64,000 nucleotides of DNA from Vibrio sp. ED004 (GCF_023206395.1 NZ_CP066149.1:682001-746000), one strand, 5' to 3'; shown: positions 37,038-47,416, counted from the first letter of the stretch. Made by a program: numbers and translations. The notes: generated by a model from the sequence alone, not told the origin.

Positions 37038-37065
37038 ATTATACGAATTCGAATCAGTAAAGCAA
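37038..37065 (-). promoter_or_regulatory. tRNA-Arg promoter
   Basis: On the minus strand: -35 TTGCTT (37060-37065), 16-bp spacer, -10 TATAAT (37038-37043). Transcription would start ~7 bases ahead of the mature tRNA 5' end. Confidence 0.8.
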
Positions 37066-37139
37066 CGGCTTTATGTAACATTCTGATCTAAGTGAGTAAA
37101 AAAAGGGCAACAAACATATAAGTGTTGGAAAATAGACCA

Positions 37140-37155
37140 AAGCAAACGTTTGCTT
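37140..37155. promoter_or_regulatory. PurR-type operator upstream of folD
   Basis: AAGCAAACGTTTGCTT is a perfect 16-bp palindrome close to the PurR consensus ACGCAAACGTTTGCGT. It lies 80 bp before the folD ATG. Control of one-carbon folate supply by PurR is established in related bacteria; here it is inferred from the site. Confidence 0.75.
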
Positions 37156-37235
37156 GATGGTAATCAAAAAGATTTTCTGGAATAATGCGCCAAAAACATC
37201 AGCCACTAACTTGAATATCAATACTAAGGAAATTC

Positions 37236-38093
37236 ATGACTGCTCAAAATATTGATGGAAAGCTAATTTCTCAAACGGTTCGCTCTGAAGTTGCTGCACG
37301 TGTAAAAGCTCGTACTGAAGCTGGATTACGCGCTCCGGGCCTAGCGGTTGTTTTAGTGGGTGAAGACCCTGCTTCTCAGGTTTACGTTGGAAGTAAGCGT
37401 AAAGCGTGTGAAGAAGTTGGCTTCGTATCTAAATCTTACGATTTGCCAGCCACTGCGACAGAAGATGAACTGTTAACATTAGTAGACCAACTGAACCAAG
37501 ACCCAGAGATTGACGGTATTCTGGTTCAACTGCCTCTACCAGCAGGAATTGATAGCACTCACGTTCTTGAGCGCATCACGCCAGAGAAAGACGTTGATGG
37601 CTTCCACCCATACAATGTAGGCCGTTTGGCTCAGCGTATGCCTAAGCTTCGCTCTTGTACGCCAAAAGGTATCATCACGCTGCTTGACCGTTACAACATC
37701 GACTTACGTGGTAAGCACGCGGTTGTTGTTGGCGCATCAAACATCGTAGGCCGTCCAATGACCCTAGAATTGCTTCTAGCGGGTTGTACAACAACGACGT
37801 GTCACCGTTTCACCAAAGACCTTGAAGGCCACGTACGTCAAGCAGACGTTGTTGTGGTTGCTGTTGGTAAGCCTAACTTCATTCCGGGTGCTTGGATTAA
37901 GAAAGGTGCCGTTGTGGTCGATGTTGGTATCAACCGTTTAGAATCTGGCAAGTTAGTGGGCGACGTTGAATACGACGTAGCGAAAGAGAGCGCAAGCTTC
38001 ATCACGCCAGTACCAGGTGGTGTTGGTCCAATGACGGTGGCGAGCCTAATCGAAAACACCATGATCGCTTGTGAGCAATTTCACTCTAAGTAA
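37236..38093 (+). CDS. folD: Methylenetetrahydrofolate dehydrogenase/cyclohydrolase
   Basis: 285 residues. Catalytic Lys region [24 protein letters not shown] and the NADP-binding [20 protein letters not shown] are all present, ending in [18 protein letters not shown]. The bifunctional enzyme interconverts 5,10-methylene- and 10-formyl-THF, feeding purine synthesis. It stands alone behind a PurR box, with its own terminator at 38132-38167. Confidence 0.97.
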   Translation: MTAQNIDGKLISQTVRSEVAARVKARTEAGLRAPGLAVVLVGEDPASQVYVGSKRKACEEVGFVSKSYDLPATATEDELLTLVDQLNQDPEIDGILVQLPLPAGIDSTHVLERITPEKDVDGFHPYNVGRLAQRMPKLRSCTPKGIITLLDRYNIDLRGKHAVVVGASNIVGRPMTLELLLAGCTTTTCHRFTKDLEGHVRQADVVVVAVGKPNFIPGAWIKKGAVVVDVGINRLESGKLVGDVEYDVAKESASFITPVPGGVGPMTVASLIENTMIACEQFHSK

Positions 38094-38131
38094 TCTGCGA
38101 ACGACAAATCTGCGAATGACAGTATAAATAG

Positions 38132-38167
38132 AAAGCCGCAACGTGAAGAACGTTGCGGCTTTTTTTG
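38132..38167 (+). terminator. folD terminator
   Basis: AAAGCCGCAACG/CGTTGCGGCTTTTTTT hairpin with a strong T-tract. It may also act for the convergent antiporter gene through the A-run on its left. Confidence 0.9.
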
Positions 38168-38223
38168 ATATCAAGCGATTCGTTTTAGATACAAAACTAA
38201 TCGCTTTTGATAAAGAGGACTCG

Positions 38224-40038
38224 CTATTTGTCTGGAGTCTCAACTTTTTCTGTCTGGTCTGATGGTGGCAACAAACTGATAATCTCGCATTCCGTTGATA
38301 TCAGTTTTTCCAGTTCAGAACCTTGTGTAATTAAGCGAAAGTCACCGTTAGTAATCACACCCAGTAGAATCGCTTTCGGGTACAGAGTATTAAACTCATT
38401 CAGATCAAATGCCTCGGTTAAACCTGTGCTCTTAATTTGACTGCCTTGAGCCATTAACGAGTTGAGCTTGGAGTAGGTAATCCCTTCCGAAAACAAACTT
38501 CGATTACCATCGCGGCTCACTTGATGCCTTTCATGCTTAGTCTCTGACGATTCAAGCTCAAACACCTTATTTGCGCCAAACTCATCTTGGTAGTGCATGC
38601 TGACTAGTGGGTTGGTTTGACGATAAGGCGAGACGATCATCGCACGCCCTATCCCGTCCAATTCCAGATTATTTTCCGCGTGGCTTGAAGCGGGGTTACC
38701 AAAGTAGACATTCAAATTATCCATCCTCGCCAAACGAATACTCTCCCAGTTAGTATCGGCAAGCACACTATTGATGTTGTGAGTCGCTAGCACCTTGGCA
38801 AACTGTCTTGCGAAGTGAGTTGCGCCAAAGAAGATAACCCCTTGTGCTTTCTCTTGAGTCACACCTAACCTTCTCGCCCACCAGCTTGCGGTTAAACTCT
38901 GAATAACAACCGTGCCGATAATGACTAAGAACACCATGGGCACGAGCAGATCAGCGCCTTCAATCAATTGCTTCTCTTGCAGTTTTATCGCAAACAGAGA
39001 AGAAACCGCGGCAGCTACGATCCCGCGAGGTGCCATCCAACTCAAAAACCATTTATCCGCCGAATTAAGATCCGTACCGATCCCGCTGATCCACACGCTT
39101 AACGGGCGAGCCACCAACATAACCACCGCTAGCAACCCAATACCGCCCCAACCTATCGAAAGGAAAGCCCCCGAATCGAGTCGACTGGCTAACAGAATAA
39201 ACAACGCAGAAATGAGTAACACGGTCAGGGTTTCTTTGAATTCGATGATGTCTTCGATATCCAAGCCCTTCACATTGGCAAGCCAGATCCCCATGATGGT
39301 CACGGTTAGCAAACCCGACTCTTCACTCAAGTCATTAGAAAAAGAGAATGCCGCCAACATTAGCGTCAGCACCGCCACATTACGTAAATAGTGAGGCACC
39401 CAGTGCCCTTGCAGCATCTTGGCAATCAAATGGCCACCGATGATCCCTAAGCCTAAACCAATGGCTAAGGTTAGCCCCAGAGCTGAAAGTACATGCCCTG
39501 TAGGGTCGGCAGAAGAGACTATGTATTCATAAACCAGAACAGCAAAAAGAGCGCCAATGGGATCAATCACTATCCCCTCCCATCGCAAGATACTGCCTAG
39601 AGAAGACTTAGGCTGAATACTGCGAAGCATAGGGACAATCACTGTCGGTCCAGTCACCACCACCAAGGCACCGAATAGCGCCGCTAATGGCCAACTAAAG
39701 TTAACAAAGTAGTAAGCACCAACAACAATGCACGCCCATGTAATCAACATGCCGAAACTCACGAGGTGAGTCACCATTCGACCGTGGCCTCTAATTTCCT
39801 TAAAGTTCAGAGTCAATGCGCCTTCAAACAGAATGATGGCGACACCTAATGAAATCAGCGGGAATAGAACATCACCGAAAATAACATCGGGATTAAGGAC
39901 ATTTAAACCGGGACCTAACAGCAGGCCAACAATGAGAAGAGGGAGAATCGCGGGAAGACGCAAACGCCAGCCGAGCAGCTGACAAGCTAAAGACAAGAGT
40001 CCAATTAACGCCAAAGAAGAAGTAATCGACAAATCCAT
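38224..40038 (-). CDS. Cation:proton antiporter (CPA family) with a C-terminal nucleotide-binding-like domain
   Basis: About 604 residues. Residues 1-400 form ~12 membrane helices of a Na+/H+ exchanger domain (LLIVGLLLGPGLNVL; ILFEGALTLNFKEIRGHG; VVTGPTVIVPMLRS; WEGIVIDPIGALFAVLV). A TrkA-N-like cytoplasmic region follows (GVIFFGATHFARQFAKVL), though the Rossmann glycines are altered. It probably exchanges Na+ or K+ for H+ at the inner membrane; ion specificity is unknown. The ATG at 40038 follows AGGGGC and gives the normal N-terminus, rather than 40095. Confidence 0.85.
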   Translation of the reverse strand: MDLSITSSLALIGLLSLACQLLGWRLRLPAILPLLIVGLLLGPGLNVLNPDVIFGDVLFPLISLGVAIILFEGALTLNFKEIRGHGRMVTHLVSFGMLITWACIVVGAYYFVNFSWPLAALFGALVVVTGPTVIVPMLRSIQPKSSLGSILRWEGIVIDPIGALFAVLVYEYIVSSADPTGHVLSALGLTLAIGLGLGIIGGHLIAKMLQGHWVPHYLRNVAVLTLMLAAFSFSNDLSEESGLLTVTIMGIWLANVKGLDIEDIIEFKETLTVLLISALFILLASRLDSGAFLSIGWGGIGLLAVVMLVARPLSVWISGIGTDLNSADKWFLSWMAPRGIVAAAVSSLFAIKLQEKQLIEGADLLVPMVFLVIIGTVVIQSLTASWWARRLGVTQEKAQGVIFFGATHFARQFAKVLATHNINSVLADTNWESIRLARMDNLNVYFGNPASSHAENNLELDGIGRAMIVSPYRQTNPLVSMHYQDEFGANKVFELESSETKHERHQVSRDGNRSLFSEGITYSKLNSLMAQGSQIKSTGLTEAFDLNEFNTLYPKAILLGVITNGDFRLITQGSELEKLISTECEIISLLPPSDQTEKVETPDK

Positions 40039-40222
40039 TTGTGCCCCTAAAAATTTGTACCACACCCTGTGATACAAACCTATTTGCTGAAACAAGAAAG
40101 CCTACGTCATTAAACTATAGGCTCTCTTTTTCGTGCTAACCGAATATTATTGTGATTAATCAGTCACTTTACTATAAGGGAAATAAAGTGACTAACTCAT
40201 CCACTCGGTACTTATCATCTAG

Positions 40223-41422
40223 CTACAGAGAAAGCACCACACCAGCAATCGCTGCACTCATTAGGTTAGCAAACACACCTGCACAAATTGCTTTAAAGCC
40301 GTATTGTGAGATGAAAGAACGACGCTCTGGTACCAAGCTGCCCAAGCCACCAATTAGAATCGCCATTGTTGAGATGTTAGCAAAACCACATAGAGCAAAA
40401 GTCACGATCGCTTGTGAGTGTTCACTTAGCGCTTCTTTAGCATCCATTAGCTGGATGAAAGCCACAAACTCGTTCACGACAATCTTGTTACCGATCAGTG
40501 AGCCTGCAACCACAGCCTCAGACCATGGCACACCGATCAGCCATGCAACGGGTGCGAACACATAACCTAGGATAAGTTCGAAGCTTAGGTTTACGCCAAA
40601 CCAGCCACCAACAATACCTAATAAGCCATTCAGCATTGCAATCACACTGATAAAGGCTAGAAGTGTCGCACCCACCGCAACAGCAATACGAAGTCCAGAC
40701 ATAGCCCCATCTGCCATTGCCTCAACTACGTTTGTTGCTCGTGGAATCTCAACATCAGACTCAATATTTTCTTGAGCGTCATCTGCGCTACCTGGTACTA
40801 AGATCTTAGCCATTAATAGACCAGCAGGTGCAGACATGAATGCCGCAGCGATCAAGTAGTTCAGGTCAACACCTAGCGATGCATAACCCACTAGCGTACC
40901 ACCAGCAACAGAAGCCAAACCACACACCATCACAGCGAACAGTTGCGAATCCGTCATGTGCTTCAAGTAAGGTTTAACCACCAATGGTGCTTCAATCATG
41001 CCAACGAAGATGTTCGCTGTTGCAGACAATGATTCTGCACGGCCTGTGCCCAAGAACTTCTGCAGCGCGCCACCGATAAGGTTGATCACCTTTGGCATAA
41101 AGCCGATGTGGTACAAACCAGAGATCAGTGCAGAGAAAAAGATAATGATGCCCAGAACGTTAATCGCGAAAACGAAACCGTTATTCGTAAGGCCACCAAA
41201 TAGGAAGTTAATCCCTTCTTGACCGTAGTTGATCAAGCTAGATACCGCACCTGTGGCTGCATTCAACGCTTCTTTACCCATTGGTACATATAGAACCAAC
41301 AGCGCGAATGAGATTTGTAATAAGAAAGCCAAAGAGACTGTTCTTAGTGGAATTTTTTTTCTGTCCGTAGATAGTAACCAAGCGGCAACTAAAATAGTGA
41401 TAATTCCAAGTAGCGAAGCCAT
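40223..41422 (-). CDS. nupC: Concentrative nucleoside transporter, NupC type
   Basis: About 399 residues, with the CNT family order: N-terminal helices (ASLLGIITILVAAWLLS), gate region, then conserved FVGMIEAPLVVKPYL, AFMSAPAGLLMAKIL and GNKIVVNEFVAFIQL motifs that bind nucleoside and cation. It imports nucleosides across the inner membrane. ATG 41422 is chosen over an upstream in-frame TTG. The strand is shared with the LysR gene upstream (gap 205 bp); no operon is implied. Confidence 0.93.
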   Translation of the reverse strand: MASLLGIITILVAAWLLSTDRKKIPLRTVSLAFLLQISFALLVLYVPMGKEALNAATGAVSSLINYGQEGINFLFGGLTNNGFVFAINVLGIIIFFSALISGLYHIGFMPKVINLIGGALQKFLGTGRAESLSATANIFVGMIEAPLVVKPYLKHMTDSQLFAVMVCGLASVAGGTLVGYASLGVDLNYLIAAAFMSAPAGLLMAKILVPGSADDAQENIESDVEIPRATNVVEAMADGAMSGLRIAVAVGATLLAFISVIAMLNGLLGIVGGWFGVNLSFELILGYVFAPVAWLIGVPWSEAVVAGSLIGNKIVVNEFVAFIQLMDAKEALSEHSQAIVTFALCGFANISTMAILIGGLGSLVPERRSFISQYGFKAICAGVFANLMSAAIAGVVLSL

Positions 41423-41627
41423 GTGCGTCAACCTAAAAGTTGTAGATAGGAAAGGCGACGCATTCTATAGAGGAAATCGTTTGCGGCAAGTGGCGGTTGT
41501 TAACGTGATATTGGGGCAATCACCTTTGAGTAATGATATAAATTAAGTTATTGAATTTTAATAATTAAGTTTGATTAAAAACCATACTTTTTCCATATGG
41601 AAATTATATTTATAGATTTGGAAACAG

Positions 41628-42572
41628 TTAACGATGCAGTTCAACGCAAGTTTTCAGGTTTTCATCCCAGTATGTCGGCGATCCGATATGATCTTTGATG
41701 AACTCAATCACCGCAGAAAGCTTCTTCGGCATGTTCTTTCGACTCGGATACACAGCATAAAATGGCATTAATTGGCTAGCTCGCCATTCCGGTAAAACTT
41801 GGATTAATTTGCCCGTTCTAAACTCTTCTTTGACTAAGTAAGTTGCTAAGTAAGCAACGCCCCACCCTGATACGGCTGCGTCTCGCACGGCCTCAGCTAG
41901 ATCCACCGAGTAATCACCCGCTACCTTAACGCTCAGATTCTCTTGGCCATTATCAAACGCCCACGAGGTGTAATCTCGTTCACGGCTGCGATAGATAAGG
42001 CAGTTATGGTCAATCAGATCATAAGGCACATGTGGAGTCCCGGCCTTAATCAAATAGTCCGGTGATGCAGCCACCACAAACTGACTGTCTGCCAATCGCT
42101 GCGCAATATAACCTTCGGGCAAATCTTCGTTATTGGTAATCCAGAGATCCAATCGCTCTTCAATCATATCCACCTTGTGGTCGAACAAGTGGACTTCGAT
42201 TCTCAACTGAGGATAAAGCTGTCTGAGCTGATCAATCGCAGGGATGATGTGCAAAGTACCAAATGACTGCGACAACCCAACACGCAATATTCCAGAGATG
42301 TCATCCCGCTGGCTGTCCATATCCATTTGAGCCGCTTTTACCGTGTTGAACAGCTGTTCACAGTGTTGATAGAACACCTCTCCGGCTTCGGTCAACGTTA
42401 GGCTACGTGTGGTTCGTTGTACCAACTTGATGCCGATTGAGTCTTCAAGCAAAGCAATTTGCTTACTGATATGAGACACCGAGACGTTCAAGCTTTTTGC
42501 AGCACTGGTAAAGCCTTCATGCTTGATCAACGCATGGAATATCACCATCTGTGCAGCTCTATCTGTTAGCAC
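41628..42572 (-). CDS. LysR-family transcriptional regulator
   Basis: 314 residues. N-terminal winged HTH (FTSAAKSLNVSVSHISKQIALLE...TRSLTLTEAGEVFY), then a type 2 periplasmic-binding-protein effector domain (ISGILRVGLSQSFGTLHIIP). The dimer binds promoters in response to a small molecule. Effector and target are unknown. It belongs to the large group of CrgA/YafC-like LysR proteins common in Vibrio. No divergent partner gene lies adjacent. Confidence 0.9.
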   Translation of the reverse strand: MLTDRAAQMVIFHALIKHEGFTSAAKSLNVSVSHISKQIALLEDSIGIKLVQRTTRSLTLTEAGEVFYQHCEQLFNTVKAAQMDMDSQRDDISGILRVGLSQSFGTLHIIPAIDQLRQLYPQLRIEVHLFDHKVDMIEERLDLWITNNEDLPEGYIAQRLADSQFVVAASPDYLIKAGTPHVPYDLIDHNCLIYRSRERDYTSWAFDNGQENLSVKVAGDYSVDLAEAVRDAAVSGWGVAYLATYLVKEEFRTGKLIQVLPEWRASQLMPFYAVYPSRKNMPKKLSAVIEFIKDHIGSPTYWDENLKTCVELHR

Positions 42573-42608
42573 AAGGCCACCTTCTTAAAATCTCTGAAAT
42601 ATAAAATC

Positions 42609-42634
42609 AAAAAGGACTCCGAAGAGTCCTTTAG
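42609..42634 (-). terminator. mltB terminator
   Basis: Minus-strand stem AAAGGACTC-TTCG-GAGTCCTTT with a stable UUCG loop and a TTGATTTT tail. It lies between mltB and the LysR gene. Confidence 0.85.
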
Positions 42635-42719
42635 TTCGTTCTGCCTATGGTAGGCCAAATGCTATCTAAGCAAGCTAGGTCTATTAATCAAATTAAGTTT
42701 ACCAATCAAATTAGGCCGA

Positions 42720-43718
42720 TTAATCAAACTTAATTCTGTCTGCTAGGTGGCTGACTGCCAAAGCAAAGTAGTAAGAACGATTCCACTTCATTAACACATT
42801 GTAGTTGTTGTAAATGAGGTACGAACGACCCGCTTCGTCATCCGGCATAATCAACCAAGCTTTAATGTCTTCATCAAGTGTTGGTAGTGGGCGATCGTCA
42901 TAGCGCTTAATACCAAGTTCAGACCACTCTTTTAGGTACTTCGCTTTGTCTTCGGTTCGGCCTTGCAAATCAATAGACACGGTTGACGGTACATGAACCT
43001 GACGGCCCCAAGTGTACTTATCATCCCAACCTGATTGGCTAAGGTAATTGGCTGCCGAAGCAAACACATCTTCTTCAGTGCCCCAAATGTCTTTCTTACC
43101 GTCGCCATTACCATCAGCGGCAAACGCTAAGAATGAGCTTGGCATAAACTGAGGTTGACCCATAGCACCAGCCCAAGAGCCTTTCATCTTTTTTGGTGCA
43201 ATATGGCCTTGATCAAGGATCTTCAACGCCGCCATTGCTTCGCTACGGAAAAACGCTTTTCTGCGTCCTTCGTAAGCCATAGTCGTTAGCGCATCGATAA
43301 CACTGTAGTTGCCGGTGAATTTACCAAAGTTACTTTCAACGCCCCATAGCGCGACAATGAATCTTGGTTGAACACCATATTCATCACCAATACGCTTTAG
43401 TGCTGTGTAATGCTTCTTGTAGAGAGAGCGAGCTTGCTTCACTTTCCAATCTGGTACCGCTCGTGGAATGTATTCATCCAGAGTCAGCTTTTTCTCAGGT
43501 TGGTTTTTGTCGGCTTTCACCGCTCTTGGTTTAAACGTTACACCATCAAAGGCTTCATCAATGATCGCTTCAGAAACGCCTTCTTCACGGCCTTGTTGCT
43601 TTAGTTTTTCTACATATTGTTCGAAGCTCAATTCTTCAGCGTGTACTGAGCTAATGGTCAGGCTATTACCCAAAAGTAACGCTGACACAGCCAATATGGT
43701 TTTCGAAAATTTACTCAA
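42720..43718 (-). CDS. mltB: Lytic murein transglycosylase B
   Basis: 332 residues. A signal peptide (MSKFSKTILAVSALLLGNSL...VHA) lacks the lipobox cysteine of E. coli MltB, so a soluble periplasmic form is likely. Catalytic Glu region ALWGVESNFGKFTGNYSV, then GSWAGAMGQPQFMPSSFLAFA and DGDGNGDGKKDIW-like DGNGDGKKDIW, all typical of family 103 transglycosylases. It cleaves peptidoglycan to 1,6-anhydromuropeptides. The start has a strong AGGAGG ribosome site. Confidence 0.92.
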   Translation of the reverse strand: MSKFSKTILAVSALLLGNSLTISSVHAEELSFEQYVEKLKQQGREEGVSEAIIDEAFDGVTFKPRAVKADKNQPEKKLTLDEYIPRAVPDWKVKQARSLYKKHYTALKRIGDEYGVQPRFIVALWGVESNFGKFTGNYSVIDALTTMAYEGRRKAFFRSEAMAALKILDQGHIAPKKMKGSWAGAMGQPQFMPSSFLAFAADGNGDGKKDIWGTEEDVFASAANYLSQSGWDDKYTWGRQVHVPSTVSIDLQGRTEDKAKYLKEWSELGIKRYDDRPLPTLDEDIKAWLIMPDDEAGRSYLIYNNYNVLMKWNRSYYFALAVSHLADRIKFD

Positions 43719-43748
43719 CGATCACTCCTCCTTGAATTGAGGTGGCTA

Positions 43749-44039
43749 TCACTCTTCGTCTTGAGATTTCTGTTGAGCTTTACGCTCTTTATGAAGCTCA
43801 AGTTCGTTAACTGGTGGTGGCGGAACCTGCAAAAAGAAACCATCGGTATTCAGTGATTCTTTCACTTTTTCGATGTTCACTTGAGCCAGTTTACGGCCAT
43901 CCATTTTAATTACCATTACAAAACTAGGTTTACCAAACATTTGCATCAATGCGTCAGGAACTTGTGAAAAATCATCCTTCTTAGGGATATAAAGGTATGT
44001 TCCTTCTTTCTTTGAGCTTTTATATATAGAACACAGCAT
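43749..44039 (-). CDS. ycgL: YcgL family protein
   Basis: 96 residues beginning [20 protein letters not shown], the conserved N-terminus of YcgL, with [19 protein letters not shown] [18 protein letters not shown] in the middle. The fold is known but the function is not. It lies between minC and mltB, 30 bp upstream of mltB on the same strand, as in other gammaproteobacteria (ycgL next to minC). Confidence 0.9.
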   Translation of the reverse strand: MLCSIYKSSKKEGTYLYIPKKDDFSQVPDALMQMFGKPSFVMVIKMDGRKLAQVNIEKVKESLNTDGFFLQVPPPPVNELELHKERKAQQKSQDEE

Positions 44040-44258
44040 GACAAACCTTTTAATTGATTATGACTACAAAACTCTCACTTGCGAGATCAATAGTTTATGT
44101 TAGGGAAATATTGGGAACAAAACGTCCATTTGACAACAAGATTACTTGCTGTGCTTGGTTTGGGAATATAACATGATAAACCTAGTTTCAGGCAATGCCC
44201 TTTATTTTATTGATAAAGAAATTGTACCAATTCGCTATTGAGGTCCTGTAGTTTTTCG

Positions 44259-44921
44259 ATGTCTAGTAACCCAGATCTAAAAGGTAGCAGCTTTACGCTA
44301 TCTGTTTTGCACTTATCCGATGATCAAGTCGAAAATGCAGTGTCTTTTCTTCAAGAGAAGGTAGACCAAGCACCCACGTTTTTCGCTGCTGCGCCTGTTG
44401 TTATCAACATCAGCAAAGTTGCAGGCGATATCGACTTTGTGCAACTGAAAAATGGTATATCTCAAGCGGGTATGATCCCGGTTGGCGTGGCTGGCTGTTC
44501 TGATAAGCGTATGCAAAATCTAGCGAAAGAAGCGGGCTTTGCAGTCATGACGGCAAGTAAATCTCCGTCGCAAGCACCCGCTAAGATGGCACCAATTAAA
44601 GTGGTTCGAACCCCAATTCGTTCTGGTCAGCAGGTTTACGCGAAAGATGGCGATCTATTGATCCTTAGCCATGTGAGTGCAGGCGCGGAAGTGATTGCCG
44701 ATGGTAGCATCCATATTCATGGCACATTACGCGGCCGCGCGATTGCAGGTGCAAGTGGTCAAACTGAAGCAAAAATAATTTGTAATGATTTACAAGCCGA
44801 GCTGGTTTCTATTGCAGGAAATTACTGGCTCAGCGATCAAATTGAAAGCGAGTACTGGCAGAAGAAAACCATGTTCAGTATGGCAAACGATGTATTACAC
44901 GTTGACGTCCTCGCAATATAA
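44259..44921 (+). CDS. minC: Septum-site determining protein MinC
   Basis: 220 residues: an N-terminal FtsZ-inhibiting domain ([20 protein letters not shown]) and a C-terminal beta-helix domain ([29 protein letters not shown]) for dimerisation and MinD binding. It blocks Z-ring formation away from midcell. A longer reading from a TTG at 44238 exists; [12 protein letters not shown] is the usual N-terminus. First gene of minCDE. Confidence 0.96.
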   Translation: MSSNPDLKGSSFTLSVLHLSDDQVENAVSFLQEKVDQAPTFFAAAPVVINISKVAGDIDFVQLKNGISQAGMIPVGVAGCSDKRMQNLAKEAGFAVMTASKSPSQAPAKMAPIKVVRTPIRSGQQVYAKDGDLLILSHVSAGAEVIADGSIHIHGTLRGRAIAGASGQTEAKIICNDLQAELVSIAGNYWLSDQIESEYWQKKTMFSMANDVLHVDVLAI

Positions 44922-44942
44922 GAGAAATAAAAGGAAAAAATA

Positions 44943-45755
44943 ATGGCACGCATTATCGTTGTAACGTCAGGTAAAGGCGGGGTAGGCAAAACGACCTCTA
45001 GTGCAGCTATTGCCTCAGGTCTGGCTTTAAAAGGGAAGAAAACCGCAGTTATCGACTTTGATATCGGTCTGCGTAACCTAGATTTAATCATGGGTTGTGA
45101 GCGTCGTGTTGTGTACGACTTCGTTAACGTTATCAATGGCGAAGCAACGCTGAACCAAGCGATGATCAAAGACAAGCGCACAGAGAACCTGTTCATTCTT
45201 CCTGCTTCTCAAACTCGTGATAAAGATGCACTAACGAAAGACGGTGTTCGTCGCGTATTTGATGAACTGGATGAAATGGGCTTTGATTTCATCATCTGTG
45301 ATTCTCCTGCGGGTATCGAGCAAGGTGCTCTGATGGCGTTGTACTTTGCTGATGAAGCAATTGTAACGACTAACCCTGAAGTCTCTTCTGTACGCGACTC
45401 AGACCGTATTCTAGGTATTCTTGACTCTAAATCTCGTCGTTCTGAAGACGGCTTGGAGCCTGTGAAAACTCACCTTCTACTGACTCGCTACAACCCAGGA
45501 CGTGTAACTCAAGGTGAGATGCTAAGTGTTGAAGACGTTGAAGAGATCCTACACATCTCTCTACTGGGCGTGATTCCAGAGAGCCAAGCGGTACTGAACG
45601 CATCGAACAAGGGTGTTCCAGTTATCTTTGACGAAGCAACCGACGCAGGTATGGCTTACAATGATACTGTAGAGCGACTACTAGGTAGCCAAGTGGACTT
45701 CCGTTTCTTAACGGAACAGAAGAAAGGCATCTTCAAAAGACTGTTCGGGGGCTAA
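44943..45755 (+). CDS. minD: Septum-site determining ATPase MinD
   Basis: 270 residues. Deviant Walker A TSGKGGVGKTTSS, switch motif FIICDSPAGIEQGALMAL, and a C-terminal amphipathic membrane-targeting helix (GIFKRLFGG). It oscillates on the inner membrane with MinE and recruits MinC. A GGAAAAA leader precedes the ATG, 21 bp after minC. Confidence 0.98.
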   Translation: MARIIVVTSGKGGVGKTTSSAAIASGLALKGKKTAVIDFDIGLRNLDLIMGCERRVVYDFVNVINGEATLNQAMIKDKRTENLFILPASQTRDKDALTKDGVRRVFDELDEMGFDFIICDSPAGIEQGALMALYFADEAIVTTNPEVSSVRDSDRILGILDSKSRRSEDGLEPVKTHLLLTRYNPGRVTQGEMLSVEDVEEILHISLLGVIPESQAVLNASNKGVPVIFDEATDAGMAYNDTVERLLGSQVDFRFLTEQKKGIFKRLFGG

Positions 45756-45761
45756 TACGTA

Positions 45762-46025
45762 ATGTCATTACTAGAGTTTTTCAGACCACAGAAAAAGACG
45801 ACCGCAAACCTAGCCAAAGAGCGTTTGCAGATCATTGTTGCTGAGCGCCGCAGTCATGACGACCCTGCTCCATCGTACTTACCGCAACTGAAAGAAGACA
45901 TCTTGAAGTGTATTGCAAAGTACGTTGAGGTAGATCCATCAATGGTTGATCTTACTTTCGAACACAAAGATGACGACATCTCAGTATTAGAGCTGAACGT
46001 TAAGCTACCAGAAGACGATAAATAG
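45762..46025 (+). CDS. minE: Cell division topological specificity factor MinE
   Basis: 87 residues: an N-terminal membrane/MinD-contact segment ([30 protein letters not shown] region) and a C-terminal topological domain ([20 protein letters not shown]). It stimulates MinD ATPase and drives Min oscillation. It is 6 bp after minD and ends the minCDE operon, followed by a terminator. Confidence 0.97.
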   Translation: MSLLEFFRPQKKTTANLAKERLQIIVAERRSHDDPAPSYLPQLKEDILKCIAKYVEVDPSMVDLTFEHKDDDISVLELNVKLPEDDK

Positions 46026-46060
46026 TCTTCGCTATCTTGTAAGTAGCAAGCAGATTAAAT

Positions 46061-46088
46061 AAAAAAGAGAGCCTAGGCTCTCTTTTTT
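46061..46088. terminator. Bidirectional terminator between minE and rnd
   Basis: AAAAAAGAGAGCCTAGGCTC followed by TCTTTTTT: a perfect palindrome with A-run and T-run serving both convergent units. Confidence 0.9.
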
Positions 46089-46138
46089 GTATCTGCATTT
46101 TATATCTGAAACTGGCTAACCTCTATAGCGATAATAGG

Positions 46139-47257
46139 TTACTTAATCGCTTTATTCAGCTTTTCGCCAACCACATCTAAACGCCAACCTTGCATCACAT
46201 CAGGTAACTTTTCAGGGTTACGTTGGTGTTTCCAAACCCAGCTTAACACTTGGTTAAGTTGCTTTTTCGATGCCAAAAATTCGGTCGCTAAACCGCTGTG
46301 TTGTGATGCTGTTTTCACTTCATCTTTCAACACTTTGAAGATTTGCTTGTAACCCGGGTAGTCCATTAGACGTTCTACTGGTGCTGGGTACTCTTCTTCT
46401 GGCGTATGCTCAGCCAACTTCACGATTGAGCTGATCTTCGCACCATGGCGACGTACAGAGCGGTAATCAAAACCTTCCTGTTCCATGTGCTTAGGATCTT
46501 TCATCGCGAATCGAGCCACAGCCCATAAGTCTTGTTCTTTGAAAACAAAGTTCAGCGCTAAATCACGCTTAATTGCTTCTTTTAAACGCCAAGTCGCTAG
46601 CGGTCTTAAGATAGCCAACTGTTTAGGTTTCAGTTGCCATGCACCTTTAATATCAAGGTAAGCATTATCTGGGTTTGCTTTACGAATACGTTTAGCAACT
46701 TGTAGGTCAGACTCTTGTTGAGCCGCTTCCCACCAGCCCGCTTCCATCACTTTTTCAAGAAGCTTGTTGTACATTGGCATTAGGTAATGCACGTCTGCCG
46801 CTGCATAGTCTAGCTGCTTTTGAGAAAGCGGACGAGCCAGCCAATCAGTGCGAGATTCACTCTTATCGAGATCAACACCAACAAACTCTGAAACCAGAGC
46901 AGCAAAGCCCGTTGATAAGCCATGGCCTAAGAAAGCCGCCATGATTTGCGTATCCACCATTGGTGTTGGTGTGCAGCCAAAGGCGTTCTGGAACACTTCC
47001 AAATCTTCGCCGCACGCGTGCAGCACTTTCAGAACAGAAGCGTCTTTCAACAACCCAACAAGTGGTGTCATTTCGCCAAGAGTAATAGGGTCAATCAGTG
47101 ACAGCGTTTCACCATCAAATAACTGAATCAAGCCTAATTGAGGGTAATAGGTTCTTGTACGAACGAACTCCGTATCAAGCATAACGACATCGGCTTCACG
47201 TGCTTGTTGGCAAACTCGCTCAAGGTCTTTCAATTGGGTAATGATTTGATAATCCAC
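46139..47257 (-). CDS. rnd: Ribonuclease D
   Basis: About 372 residues. DEDD exonuclease motifs are VVMLDTEFVRTRTYYP (Exo I), VLHACGEDLEVF (Exo II) and LDYAAADVHYLMPMY (Exo III), followed by one or two HRDC domains (LRPLATWRLKEAIKRDLALNF). It trims tRNA 3' ends. A GTG at 47257 behind AGTGAGAG gives the family N-terminus (M)DYQIITQ; another GTG at 47269 is possible. Confidence 0.93.
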   Translation of the reverse strand: MDYQIITQLKDLERVCQQAREADVVMLDTEFVRTRTYYPQLGLIQLFDGETLSLIDPITLGEMTPLVGLLKDASVLKVLHACGEDLEVFQNAFGCTPTPMVDTQIMAAFLGHGLSTGFAALVSEFVGVDLDKSESRTDWLARPLSQKQLDYAAADVHYLMPMYNKLLEKVMEAGWWEAAQQESDLQVAKRIRKANPDNAYLDIKGAWQLKPKQLAILRPLATWRLKEAIKRDLALNFVFKEQDLWAVARFAMKDPKHMEQEGFDYRSVRRHGAKISSIVKLAEHTPEEEYPAPVERLMDYPGYKQIFKVLKDEVKTASQHSGLATEFLASKKQLNQVLSWVWKHQRNPEKLPDVMQGWRLDVVGEKLNKAIK

Positions 47258-47416
47258 AAAAACTCTCACTGGTTTCTATTTGATCGCCGGATACAAAAAT
47301 GCCGACATTAACTGTCGGCATTCTAACACCATTTTTCAGCGCTCGCTTAGATTAAGCGTCTCAATGGTATCTCGTGCTATGGTTTCTCGAGTAGTGGTTA
47401 CCCATAAACTGGCTGA

